A DNA stretch of 18,234 nucleotides, from contig QULU01000056.1 of assembly GCA_003481775.1 (NCBI GenBank), positions 1-18,234 of the forward strand. Reading direction: 5' to 3'. Every line of letters begins with the position of its first letter. Within the stretch, counting starts at the first letter, position 1. A model generated the notes under the pieces. That model was not told the origin of the DNA and did no database searches. It saw nothing but the letters and a program-made list of their open reading frames with translations. Positions 1 through 7,451 of the stretch are shown here, piece by piece. Made by a program: the position numbers and the translations under genes. This DNA is from Clostridiaceae bacterium OM02-2AC (GTDB lineage Bacteria; Bacillota_I; Bacilli_A; Erysipelotrichales; Erysipelotrichaceae).

Positions 1-25
1 AAAAACCGCCATACATGCGGCGGTT
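1..25 (-). terminator. Intrinsic terminator of the GGDEF gene
   Basis: Read on the minus strand, a 7-bp GC-rich stem (AACCGCC paired with GGCGGTT, plus-strand 4-10 and 19-25) with an 8-nt loop is followed by a T run reaching the window edge. It lies 14 bp past the stop codon of the diguanylate cyclase gene. The tail may continue outside the window. Confidence 0.85.
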
Positions 26-38
26 ATTCTTACAAGCT

Positions 39-1619
39 TCAAGAACAGCAGCTGTGTCTGTTTCTTCCGCTGTTCTTTGCCTGATACAGTGCGGTATCTG
101 CCATGGTGATCGAGGTTTCCAAATCAAAGTCTTCATCATTATCGAACAGAGAATATCCGATGGATATCGTAGCCAGGGAAGAAACAGGAGAGGTGGCATG
201 CTCGATGTGAGCCAGCTTTAAATCCTCATAGACCTTTGTCAGATAACCTTCGATTTCATCCTTTCCTGTATTGACACACAGACAGATGAATTCATCACCG
301 CCATAGCGTGCCGCAAAGAAGCGGGAATCACCGTTTTCATCCAGACACAGGGCAACCCTGCGCAAAAGCTCATCTCCCTTGTAATGCCCATACAGGTCAT
401 TGAATTCCTTGAAATAATCCACATCGACCAGGATGATTCCGATTGCATTGACATCGGGATTTTTCTGCATGATATCGCACAGCGTGTTGAAGTAGCTGCG
501 ATTAAACAAACCGGTAAGGCCATCGATTTTCACACGTGCCTCCAGAACATTCTTCTCCTGAACGATGCGCTCCTGTTCCTCCAGCATATGCTCCATCAGG
601 ATCTTTTCCTTCATGCTTTCCGCCTTTGTTTTATTGGTGACATCCACCACCATTTTCTGCAGCAGGTAATACTGTTTATAGGAATTGATGAGCGTATCCT
701 CCATATGGAACACCTCAGCGAAATTGATCCAGCTAAGATGCAGCTGAAGCTGCTGCTCAATATCATCCTCCAGACAGATTTCTCCCATATATTGCAGAAA
801 CTGCTCACAGCGCTTCTTATCCTTTATTTTCAGCAGGATGTCGAAGATATCATTATAGAAAGAAAAATACATGCTGCGGTTTAGATGATGGTGCAGATTG
901 GCAGCTGCGAAGTAATCCGCAATTTTCTGTATCTCGTCACCTCGGTGAAAGGCATCCGCAAGATACAGCTCACAAAGCAGTATCACATGCAGCCGTAGTC
1001 CCTCTGCATGCTCCTCATGCAGCTGCGAAGCATAGGTGTCGAAGATGTTTACAGCCTCATTTAACTGATCGTTTTGAATGTAGAGCTCCACCAGATTGAG
1101 AATGACAATCAGCTGTGCATGATCGATCAGAGGCGTCTGCTGTTTCAGGAATACCTCATAGGCATTGCGGATATAGCGCAGTGCTTCCGCTGTATCGTTT
1201 TTCTGCATAAACAGGACGCAGAGATTATTGAGAATCACCATCTGCTCGTGCAGATTATTCTGCTCCAATGCAATATGATAGGCATTCATATAATATTGAA
1301 CAGCGCTGATTTCATCGAAGTGAGAGTTGTAATACAATCCTGCAATCGTATAGCACATGAGCAAAAGCTCATCATAATGGTGCTCTTGAGAACAGGAAAT
1401 CGCCTCATGCAGGTGCTGCAGACAGATATCCTGCTGTCTGGTAAGAATATAGTAATCCGCAAGATAGGCGTGCGCGAACGCCTGGGCATAGCGGTCCTGC
1501 TGCTGGTTTCCCAGATTCAAAAGCTTTACGGAGCACTGATACTCCTGTTCCATATCAAAGTTTTTGGACCTTTTTATGATATCCATGAGATCCTGCATGG
1601 TTTCTTTTATCGTATTCAT
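39..1619 (-). CDS. TPR-repeat GGDEF diguanylate cyclase (soluble)
   Basis: Predicted to make cyclic di-GMP from two GTP in the cytoplasm. The 526-residue product has no signal peptide or membrane helix. Residues about 1-330 are helical with TPR-like periodicity (repeated Leu/Ala/Tyr helices), residues about 335-365 form a charged coiled-coil linker, and residues 364-526 are the GGDEF domain. The domain shows K-x-DGLTGLFNR, DVDYFKEFND, and an intact GGDEF at about 440-444 preceded by RY. The RxxD inhibitory site expected nine residues before the motif is absent (D and F replace R and D), so classical product inhibition is unlikely. The start at 1619 is chosen because AAGGGAG lies 6 nt upstream; a longer form from 1655 would begin inside the promoter. 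TPR plus GGDEF without a membrane sensor suggests control by a protein or peptide partner (inference). The gene is monocistronic and divergent from pgk. Confidence 0.9.
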   Translation of the reverse strand: MNTIKETMQDLMDIIKRSKNFDMEQEYQCSVKLLNLGNQQQDRYAQAFAHAYLADYYILTRQQDICLQHLHEAISCSQEHHYDELLLMCYTIAGLYYNSHFDEISAVQYYMNAYHIALEQNNLHEQMVILNNLCVLFMQKNDTAEALRYIRNAYEVFLKQQTPLIDHAQLIVILNLVELYIQNDQLNEAVNIFDTYASQLHEEHAEGLRLHVILLCELYLADAFHRGDEIQKIADYFAAANLHHHLNRSMYFSFYNDIFDILLKIKDKKRCEQFLQYMGEICLEDDIEQQLQLHLSWINFAEVFHMEDTLINSYKQYYLLQKMVVDVTNKTKAESMKEKILMEHMLEEQERIVQEKNVLEARVKIDGLTGLFNRSYFNTLCDIMQKNPDVNAIGIILVDVDYFKEFNDLYGHYKGDELLRRVALCLDENGDSRFFAARYGGDEFICLCVNTGKDEIEGYLTKVYEDLKLAHIEHATSPVSSLATISIGYSLFDNDEDFDLETSITMADTALYQAKNSGRNRHSCCS

Positions 1620-1653
1620 GTCATACTCCCTTGCTGTTGTAGCCTGTATTCTC

Positions 1654-1682
1654 ATTATACTATAAATGCTGTATGAAAAACA
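1654..1682 (-). promoter_or_regulatory. Candidate promoter of the GGDEF gene
   Basis: On the minus strand a perfect TATAAT (1659-1654) sits about 35 nt upstream of the chosen start codon. The matching -35 at a 17-nt spacing (TGTTTT, 1682-1677) is poor. The -10 would place the transcription start just inside the longer potential reading frame, which supports the shorter start. Confidence 0.55.
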
Positions 1683-1759
1683 CGGAAAACAACAGGTTCT
1701 ATCAGTTTCTCATCGAATCCTTTAGAATTGTGATTTTTTTCGCAAAAAGTGAAATTTCG

Positions 1760-1788
1760 TTTACGAAAAAGGCTCTTGGTGGTATAAT
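1760..1788 (+). promoter_or_regulatory. pgk-tpiA promoter with extended -10
   Basis: TTTACG (1760-1765), a 17-nt spacer, then TATAAT (1783-1788) preceded by TGG (TG at 1780-1781), an extended -10. A strong SD AAGGAGG at 1802-1808 leads to the ATG at 1818. The very good -10 and SD fit a highly expressed glycolytic gene. Confidence 0.8.
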
Positions 1789-1817
1789 AAAGCCGATACA
1801 TAAGGAGGAATTTTACT

Positions 1818-2996
1818 ATGGCCAAAAGAACTGTAAAAGATTTAGATGTTGCTGGAAAACGTGTCATCGTACGCTGCGATTTCAACGTTCCTAGAAAAGA
1901 TGGCAAGATTACAAACGACAACCGTATTATTCAGGCTCTGCCAACCATCAAATATTTAGTGGAAAACAACGCGAAGATTATCCTGATGTCCCACCTTGGA
2001 AAGGTTAAGACTGAGGAAGATAAGGCAAAGAACGATCTGCACTGTGTTGCTGAGCGTCTGAATGAGCTGGTTGATACGAAGGTTACATTCGTTCCGGTTA
2101 CACGTGGTGAAGAACTGGAAAACGCAGTTGCTGCACTGCATGACGGAGAAATCGTCGTAATGCAGAATACTCGTTATGAAAAAGGCGAAAGCAAAAATGA
2201 TCCGGAGCTGGCTGCTTACTGGGCTAAGCTGGGTGATTTGTTCGTAGAGGATGCATTCGGTAGTGTACACCGTGCACACGCTTCTACTGCAGGTATCGCA
2301 TCTATTCTGCCAAATGCGTTAGGCTTCCTGGTAGAAAAAGAAGTGAAGATGCTGGGTGCTGCTGTGGATACTCCAGAGCGTCCATTTGTTGCAATCATCG
2401 GTGGTGCAAAGGTATCCGATAAGATTGCTGTTGTAGACAACCTGCTGAAAAAGGCTGACAAGGTCCTGATCGGTGGCGGTATGGCCTACACCTTCCTGAA
2501 GGCTATGGGCTGCAATGTTGGTAAGTCACTTGTAGAAGAAGACAAGGTAGAGCTTGCTAAGGAATACATCGAAAAAGCAGAGGGCAAGCTGATTCTGCCT
2601 GTTGATCACGTATGTGCTGATAAATTTGCAGAGGATGCAAACACGGTAATTGCTGACAATGACAGCATTCCAGCAGACTACATGGGTCTGGATATCGGTC
2701 CGAAATCTATCGAGCTGTACAAGGAAGCACTTGCGGGTGCAAAAACCGTTGTATGGAACGGCCCAATGGGTGTATTTGAAATGGCACCGTTTGCAAAGGG
2801 TACGCTGGAAGTATGTACTGCTATTTCTGAGCTGCCAGGAGCTACGACTGTTATCGGTGGCGGAGATAGTGCTGCTGCTGCAATCCAGCTTGGATTCGCA
2901 GAAAAATTCTCTCACATTTCCACTGGTGGCGGAGCTTCCCTGGAATACATGGAAGGCAAGGTACTGCCTGGAATCGCTGTAATCGCAGATAAATAA
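1818..2996 (+). CDS. pgk: Phosphoglycerate kinase
   Basis: Cytosolic glycolytic enzyme that transfers phosphate from 1,3-bisphosphoglycerate to ADP, giving 3-phosphoglycerate and ATP. The 392-residue product has the normal length for bacterial Pgk. Family signatures seen are [11 protein letters not shown] near residue 18, the substrate-binding region [38 protein letters not shown] at the nucleotide site, [10 protein letters not shown], and GGGDSAAA near the C-terminus. The start ATG has AAGGAGG 9 nt upstream and a promoter with an extended -10. It is the first gene of a two-gene operon with tpiA (27-nt gap). gap is not adjacent; the neighbour upstream is the divergent GGDEF gene. Codon use looks strongly biased, as expected for high expression. 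Confidence 0.98.
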   Translation: MAKRTVKDLDVAGKRVIVRCDFNVPRKDGKITNDNRIIQALPTIKYLVENNAKIILMSHLGKVKTEEDKAKNDLHCVAERLNELVDTKVTFVPVTRGEELENAVAALHDGEIVVMQNTRYEKGESKNDPELAAYWAKLGDLFVEDAFGSVHRAHASTAGIASILPNALGFLVEKEVKMLGAAVDTPERPFVAIIGGAKVSDKIAVVDNLLKKADKVLIGGGMAYTFLKAMGCNVGKSLVEEDKVELAKEYIEKAEGKLILPVDHVCADKFAEDANTVIADNDSIPADYMGLDIGPKSIELYKEALAGAKTVVWNGPMGVFEMAPFAKGTLEVCTAISELPGATTVIGGGDSAAAAIQLGFAEKFSHISTGGGASLEYMEGKVLPGIAVIADK

Positions 2997-3023
2997 TAAA
3001 AAACGAAAATAGGAGAACGAGAC

Positions 3024-3770
3024 ATGAGAAAACCAATTATTGTTGGAAACTGGAAAATGAACAAAACCATGAAGGAAACAAAGGGATTCATGGAAGCTGT
3101 AGATGCTGCAGCAGCAAGTGAAAATGCTGTATTCGGTATTGGTGCTCCTTACACTGCACTGTCTGCTGCTGTTGCAGGTGCGAAAAATCTGGTAATCGCT
3201 GCAGAAAACTGCCACTGGGAAGACAGTGGTGCCTTCACTGGTGAAATTTCTGTACCTATGCTGCAGGAGGTTGGTGTTACACACTGTATCATCGGACACT
3301 CTGAGCGTCGTGAAATGTTCAATGACACAGATGAGACAGTAAACAAAAAGGCAAAACGTCTGATCGATGCCGGAATTACACCAATTCTGTGTATTGGTGA
3401 AACAGAAGCTCAGTATGATGCTGGAGATTCTGAGAAAGTTATTCGTGATCAGTTAACTGGTTCTCTTGCGGATATGTGTCCAAAATGTGTTGGAAACATG
3501 GTAATCGCTTATGAGCCAATCTGGGCAATCGGAACAGGAAAGAGCGCTTCAGTGGAAATTGCAGAAAACTGCTGCCGTATCGTTCGTGATCAGGTACGTG
3601 TTATGTATGGTGACGAGGCTGCTGAAAATGTTCGTGTTCAGTATGGTGGATCTGTAAAGCCTAACAACATCGTTGAATACATGGCTCAGCCGGATATCGA
3701 TGGTGCTCTGATTGGCGGGGCTAGTCTGAAAGCAGACAGCTTCATCGAAATCATTGAGAAAACAAAGTAA
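3024..3770 (+). CDS. tpiA: Triosephosphate isomerase
   Basis: Interconverts dihydroxyacetone phosphate and glyceraldehyde 3-phosphate in the cytosol. The 248-residue TIM barrel has the usual length and all catalytic elements: GNWKMNK with Lys11, CIIGHSERR with the electrophilic His92, and AYEPIWAIGTGK with the catalytic base Glu164. The phosphate-binding YGGSVKP and the C-terminal DGALIGGASL are also present. SD AGGAGA (3011-3016) lies 7 nt before the ATG. It is cotranscribed with pgk and followed by a strong terminator 36 nt downstream, so the operon probably holds only these two genes. Confidence 0.98.
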   Translation: MRKPIIVGNWKMNKTMKETKGFMEAVDAAAASENAVFGIGAPYTALSAAVAGAKNLVIAAENCHWEDSGAFTGEISVPMLQEVGVTHCIIGHSERREMFNDTDETVNKKAKRLIDAGITPILCIGETEAQYDAGDSEKVIRDQLTGSLADMCPKCVGNMVIAYEPIWAIGTGKSASVEIAENCCRIVRDQVRVMYGDEAAENVRVQYGGSVKPNNIVEYMAQPDIDGALIGGASLKADSFIEIIEKTK

Positions 3771-3806
3771 TTTACAGGTAGACTCTATTTGTAAATACAT
3801 ATACTA

Positions 3807-3843
3807 AAAAAATACGTCCGATATCATAATGGACGTATTTTTT
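3807..3843. terminator. Strong, probably bidirectional terminator after tpiA
   Basis: A 13-bp perfect inverted repeat: AAAAAATACGTCC (3807-3819) and GGACGTATTTTTT (3831-3843) with an 11-nt loop. The A run before and T run after the GC core allow termination on either strand. On the minus strand it would also stop read-through from the remnant at 3971-4156. Confidence 0.92.
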
Positions 3844-3970
3844 ACTGTGCTCTACGTTTTTTCTTATGGTATATGCAGGCGGCTAGGAATCAGATATTAG
3901 CATTCCAACCGATTCTTGCTGTTATTATGCTGCTTAAATGAGTATAGTGGGATGAATATGCAATGCAATG

Positions 3971-4156
3971 TTATTCATGAATCGGAATGATGGGATTCAC
4001 TTTCTTAATTTTGCGTGCTTCGATATAGGTAAACAGCCAGAACGATAGCATTACAACGATTCCCGGCATCACCAGCTGTATAAGGGAGGGCATCTTAAAA
4101 GCAGCATACTTCCATATGAAGGAAGTGTTCGTGGTTAAATGCCAAATGCAGCTGTC
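3971..4156 (-). pseudogene. Probable remnant of a membrane protein C-terminus
   Basis: An open minus-strand frame of 61 codons ends at 3971 and contains only internal ATGs. From the ATG at 4093 it would encode 40 residues: one hydrophobic helix (roughly IQLVMPGIVVMLSFWLF) followed by the basic tail EARKIKKVN. This resembles the last helix and cytoplasmic tail of a polytopic protein. The same frame upstream of 4156 still reads like protein (RYRKDVRFSIISE) but is cut by TGA at 4159-4157 and TAA at 4216-4214. No SD precedes any ATG. I favour a decayed gene; a functional 40-residue single-helix protein is the alternative. The rest of 3844-4243 shows nothing I can support. Confidence 0.3.
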
Positions 4157-4243
4157 TCATTCTGAAATGATAGAAAAGCGCACATCTTTTCGATATCGTA
4201 TGCGTAGGATATCTTAAATTTTTGTTATATTTAACTACATGTC

Positions 4244-4272
4244 TTGCGTATGCACCTATTTTGTTTTACAAT
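4244..4272 (+). promoter_or_regulatory. Promoter of the VanZ-family gene
   Basis: TTGCGT (4244-4249), a 17-nt spacer and TACAAT (4267-4272). Transcription would begin near 4279, just before the SD AAGGTGG (4281-4287). This rules out the upstream ATG at 4244, which lies on the -35, and supports the start at 4295. Confidence 0.7.
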
Positions 4273-4294
4273 AAGGCAACAAGGTGGTGAGCGT

Positions 4295-4852
4295 ATGAAG
4301 AAGAAAAAGAATATGGGAATCCGCATTCTCTGTGCATTGATTTTTATGGGTGTCTGCGGGTCCGTCATGTTTGCAATCTACTCGTTATCGGCAGAGGATG
4401 GACAGCTGTCCAATGCACGAAGTGAAGTGGTAACGGAAAAAATCAAGGAACAGGTGAATACAAAGCTGGAAACCACAGAAGAGGGGATTGCATTAAGCGA
4501 ACGCATCAAGTACTTCGTCATTCTGCATTCTCCCTATGGCAGTGACTGGAATGCCAATGTCAGAAAGCTGGCTCACTTCTCCATATACTTTACGTTGGCA
4601 GCCGGCGTCTATATCACCTTGGCAATTCTGGGAGTAAACAAATTCTGGCGGTTTCTGTTTACCGTCGGTATCTGCTTCTGTTTTGCATTCGGTGATGAAT
4701 ATCATCAGAAATTCACCGGACGAACGTCTTCCATGAGTGATGTATATCTGGATACGTTTGGGGCATTGGTATCCACCTGTATCTGGACGATGATTTCCGT
4801 CATATACAGTGGGATTCACCTATTGGTGAACAAGGCCTATGGGGATGCTTAG
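4295..4852 (+). CDS. VanZ-like membrane protein
   Basis: A 185-residue VanZ-family integral membrane protein. VanZ is known from the vancomycin-resistance cluster of Enterococcus, where it raises teicoplanin tolerance by an unknown mechanism; most family members have no assigned role. Seen here are a basic N-terminus, a first helix (ILCALIFMGVCGSVMFAIYSL), an external stretch of about 65 residues, then the family core: KLAHFSIYFTLAAGVY, a further helix, GDEYHQKFTGRTSSMSDVYLD, and a last helix GALVSTCIWTMISVIY. The conserved acidic/His/Arg residues of the core are present. The start at 4295 is preferred on the promoter position and SD AAGGTGGTG. It is flanked by its own promoter and terminator, so it is monocistronic. 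A Bce-type antibiotic module lies next door, which may or may not be coincidence. Confidence 0.88.
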   Translation: MKKKKNMGIRILCALIFMGVCGSVMFAIYSLSAEDGQLSNARSEVVTEKIKEQVNTKLETTEEGIALSERIKYFVILHSPYGSDWNANVRKLAHFSIYFTLAAGVYITLAILGVNKFWRFLFTVGICFCFAFGDEYHQKFTGRTSSMSDVYLDTFGALVSTCIWTMISVIYSGIHLLVNKAYGDA

Positions 4853-4866
4853 TTCTTACAGTATTG

Positions 4867-4894
4867 AAAGATGACGACGGTCATCTTTTCTTTT
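4867..4894 (+). terminator. Terminator after the VanZ-like gene
   Basis: A perfect 9-bp stem AAAGATGAC (4867-4875) and GTCATCTTT (4880-4888) with a GACG tetraloop, followed by a T-rich tail. It lies 14 nt past the stop codon. Confidence 0.88.
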
Positions 4895-4909
4895 CCCTTC
4901 CGGCTATTG

Positions 4910-4915
4910 TATAAT
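4910..4915 (+). promoter_or_regulatory. -10 box for the response regulator/kinase genes
   Basis: A perfect TATAAT at 4910-4915 lies 27 nt upstream of the response regulator start. No good -35 is seen at 16-18 nt; that region is the T-rich tail of the preceding terminator. SD GAGAGGG (4927-4933) follows. Confidence 0.5.
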
Positions 4916-4941
4916 GAAGCAGAAAAGAGAGGGCTTTGGAT

Positions 4942-5604
4942 ATGTATACGATTTTAATTATAGAGGATGATGAGGCGATCTGCAAGGAGCTGCAGATGCT
5001 GCTGGAGAAACAGGGATATGAAGCGGTATGCTGGAATCTGCAGGAGGATATCAAAGAGCTTGTGAAAACACTCGATCCCCACATTATTCTGCTGGATATC
5101 AATCTGCCGCAGATGGATGGCTTTACCATTTGTTCACAGCTGCGAAGCTTTTCCAAGGTTCCCATCATATTTGTGACAAGCCGGAATACCGATATGGATG
5201 AGCTGTGCAGTATGCAGATGGGCGGGGATGATTTTATTACCAAGCCATACAATACCAGTATTCTTCTTGCCCGTATTGCGGCACTGCTGAAGCGTTCCTA
5301 CGAATGGAAGGATCAGAATCTGACACACAATGGTGTTACATTGGATGTTGCTATGAGTCGGGTAGGCTATCAAAATAACGCAAGAGAGCTGACAAAGAAT
5401 GAGGTGAAAATTCTGCATTATATGTTTCAGCATAAAGGGGAAATCATTCCGCGAGAGGATTTGATTGACTACCTATGGGATAATAAGCTGTTTATTGATG
5501 ACAATGCACTCAGTGTCAACGTCACCAGAATCCGCAATAAACTGCGTGAGCTGGGAGTGGAGGATTTCATTGTGACCCGCCATCGGCAGGGGTATCAGAT
5601 ATGA
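4942..5604 (+). CDS. OmpR-family response regulator, BceR-like
   Basis: A 220-residue two-component response regulator. The receiver domain (about 1-115) shows the acidic pocket IIEDDE, the phospho-acceptor Asp in ILLDINLPQMDG, the switch Thr/Ser region FVTSRNT, and the conserved Lys in FITKPYNTS. The C-terminal winged helix (about 125-220) ends in NALSVNVTRIRNKL and VTRHRQGYQI, typical of OmpR/PhoB DNA-binding domains. The ATG at 4942 has SD GAGAGGG 8 nt away; an in-frame TTG at 4936 would be too close to it. Its stop overlaps the kinase start (ATGA), implying translational coupling. With the downstream kinase, ATPase and permease this matches the Bce-type detoxification modules of Bacillota. 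The likely target is the inverted repeat at 6599-6612. Confidence 0.92.
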   Translation: MYTILIIEDDEAICKELQMLLEKQGYEAVCWNLQEDIKELVKTLDPHIILLDINLPQMDGFTICSQLRSFSKVPIIFVTSRNTDMDELCSMQMGGDDFITKPYNTSILLARIAALLKRSYEWKDQNLTHNGVTLDVAMSRVGYQNNARELTKNEVKILHYMFQHKGEIIPREDLIDYLWDNKLFIDDNALSVNVTRIRNKLRELGVEDFIVTRHRQGYQI

Positions 5605-6596
5605 AGCTACATGAATATCTGGAGGATCATGGAATTCTCATGGCTGCGATTCTTCTGATTTCACTGCTGCAGTGTGTACTGCTGGTTTCTCTGGGGCTGT
5701 CCGCAGGGCTGGCTGCCTTGCTGAGCGGTATGTGGCTGTTGTTTTTCTCTGCTTATTTCTCACAGGACTATCTTCGCAAAAACAGACGCAGAAAAGAGCT
5801 GTGTGCAAGCATTGAATCAATGGAGAAGCGCTATCTCATGCATGAGGTGCTGCCAAAGAAAGCAAGTCATGAGGAGGGCTTTTACCGCTGGCTGCTCTAT
5901 CTGGGAAACAAGGCAATGCTGGAGGAAATCAGCACAGTACAGCGCTCGCGAAGGGAATATCAGGAATATGTCGAGCAGTGGGTTCATGAGATTAAAACAC
6001 CGATTGCAGCGATGAAGCTGTCCATTGAGAATCAGCAGGGGGATCGAAAGCGGCAGCTGTTTCAGCAGCTGGAGCGGGTGGAGCATTATGTGGAGCAGGC
6101 ATTGTTTTATGCAAGAAGTGAATCCGTGGAAAAGGATTTTCGGATCCAGCAGATATCGCTGTCTTCCTGCATTCAGGAAGCCCTGCTGCAATGCAAGTAT
6201 CTTTGTACACAGGCAGCAATATCCATTCGTTTTCCAGAGGAGGATGCAATGGTGTATGCAGATGAAAAATGGCTGATTTTCCTATTGAATCAGCTGATTG
6301 AAAATGCGGTGAAATATAAGCGAAAGGATGGTGCGCTTCTGTGTCTTGAAATACAAAGGGAACCGCAGTGTGTACGTCTGATTGTACGGGATAACGGTAT
6401 CGGTATCCCTCCGCATGATTTACCTAGGATTTTTGATAAGGGCTTTACTGGAGATAACGGAAGACTGGTTCATTCGCATTCCACAGGCATTGGTCTGTAT
6501 TTATGCAAAAAGCTCTGTACATCCCTGCAAATCGGTCTGCATGCGGATTCTGATGGCGAGGGAACCGCCATGTGCCTGGAGTTTCATCATGTGTAA
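5601..6596 (+). CDS. Intramembrane-sensing histidine kinase, BceS-like
   Basis: A 331-residue membrane kinase. Two N-terminal helices (about 12-31 and 35-53) are joined by only a few residues, so there is no extracellular sensor domain; this is the hallmark of intramembrane-sensing kinases that read their signal through the partner ABC permease. The dimerisation/phospho-acceptor region is QWVHEIKTPIAAMKL with His129. ATPase motifs are the N box LIENAVKY (Asn235), G1 DNGIGIP (264-270), the F-box region IFDKGF and G2 STGIGLYLCKKL (294-305). It overlaps the regulator gene by 4 nt. The following ABC genes lie 90 nt away behind a BceR-like box, so sensing and transport genes may be partly transcribed separately. 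Confidence 0.92.
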   Translation: MKLHEYLEDHGILMAAILLISLLQCVLLVSLGLSAGLAALLSGMWLLFFSAYFSQDYLRKNRRRKELCASIESMEKRYLMHEVLPKKASHEEGFYRWLLYLGNKAMLEEISTVQRSRREYQEYVEQWVHEIKTPIAAMKLSIENQQGDRKRQLFQQLERVEHYVEQALFYARSESVEKDFRIQQISLSSCIQEALLQCKYLCTQAAISIRFPEEDAMVYADEKWLIFLLNQLIENAVKYKRKDGALLCLEIQREPQCVRLIVRDNGIGIPPHDLPRIFDKGFTGDNGRLVHSHSTGIGLYLCKKLCTSLQIGLHADSDGEGTAMCLEFHHV

Positions 6597-6598
6597 AG

Positions 6599-6612
6599 TT
6601 ACAGAACTGTCA
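6599..6612 (+). promoter_or_regulatory. BceR-like operator upstream of the ABC genes
   Basis: TTACA-GAAC-TGTCA, one mismatch from the known BceR-class consensus TNACA-N4-TGTAA. It lies three bases after the kinase stop. Candidate -10 boxes downstream are TACACT (6634-6639) and TATACT (6657-6662), which would put the centre of the box near -40 or -62. The match to consensus is direct; its function is inferred. Confidence 0.6.
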
Positions 6613-6686
6613 TCTTCTCGTAAGGAAATCTCCTACACTTATCCGGCCTTCTTCTGTATACTTCAGGTAGAGAGGACGTGAAGTAT

Positions 6687-7451
6687 ATGCGTGTTGTTAC
6701 AGTTTCCCACGTGGAAAAATATTATGGAAATCAGGGGAATATCACAAAAGCCTTGAATGATATATCCTTTGCAGTTGAAAAACAGGAGTTTACAGCGGTT
6801 ATGGGGGCGAGCGGCAGTGGGAAAACCACCCTGCTGAATGTCATTTCCACCATCGATACTGTAAGTGCAGGAGATATAGAGATCAACGGAAGCAGTATTT
6901 GTGAGCTGCGGGAAAACGAGCTGGCAGAATTTCGGAAACGGGAGCTGGGGTTTATTTTTCAGGATTTTAATCTTCTGGATACTTTGACCCTGCAGGAAAA
7001 TATCGCATTGCCATTGACACTTTTAAAGAAAAGGGCGGGCCAGATTGACGAACAGATAAACGCATTGGCAGAAATTCTCCAGATTCAGGATATTCTGGAA
7101 AAATATCCGTATCAGGTAAGCGGCGGTCAGCGTCAGCGGTGCGCCTGTGCAAGGGCGATGATTCATGATCCGAGTCTGATTCTGGCAGATGAGCCAACGG
7201 GAGCGCTGGATTCCCATTCCTCCTACCTGCTTATGGAACAGTTTCAAAGAATGAATACAGAGCTTCAGGCAACGATTCTGATGGTTACGCATGACGCATT
7301 TTCAGCATCCTATGCAAAGCGTGTTCTGTTTTTGAAGGATGGAACTATCTTTAATGAGATCTATCGCGGCTCCCTGACAAGAAAGGCATTCTTTCAGAAA
7401 ATACTGGATGTAATGCAGCTGCTGGGTGGTGATGTGCATGCTGTACGCTAA
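6687..7451 (+). CDS. ABC transporter ATP-binding protein, BceA-like
   Basis: A 254-residue cytoplasmic ATPase of the MacB/LolD/BceA type that powers the FtsX-like permease encoded next. All motifs are intact: Walker A GASGSGKTT, Q-loop FIFQDFNLLDTLT, signature VSGGQRQR, Walker B LILADEPTGALD, and H-loop MVTHD. It also has the N-terminal VEKYYGNQGNITKALNDISF typical of this family. The start at 6687 gives a normal distance to SD AGAGAGG (6669-6675); an upstream in-frame GTG at 6678 is only 2 nt from that SD. The gene overlaps the permease gene by 14 nt. In related modules the pair removes cell-wall-targeting peptide antibiotics from their lipid targets and signals to the kinase. The actual substrate cannot be read from the sequence. 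Confidence 0.93.
   Translation: MRVVTVSHVEKYYGNQGNITKALNDISFAVEKQEFTAVMGASGSGKTTLLNVISTIDTVSAGDIEINGSSICELRENELAEFRKRELGFIFQDFNLLDTLTLQENIALPLTLLKKRAGQIDEQINALAEILQIQDILEKYPYQVSGGQRQRCACARAMIHDPSLILADEPTGALDSHSSYLLMEQFQRMNTELQATILMVTHDAFSASYAKRVLFLKDGTIFNEIYRGSLTRKAFFQKILDVMQLLGGDVHAVR

Noticed and set aside
1074..1676. A 200-codon plus-strand frame opposite the GGDEF gene
   Set aside because: Ile/Leu/Gln/His-rich shadow of the TPR region; the minus-strand product has clear family motifs.
2526..3299. A 257-codon open frame on the minus strand across pgk and tpiA
   Set aside because: It is antisense to two unmistakable glycolytic genes, has a Ser/Phe/Cys-rich composition typical of the reverse of biased codons, and lacks an SD.
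6382..6681. A 99-codon plus-strand frame bridging the kinase and ATPase genes
   Set aside because: Out-of-frame shadow of the kinase ATPase domain; the gap after the kinase is better explained as promoter and BceR-like box.
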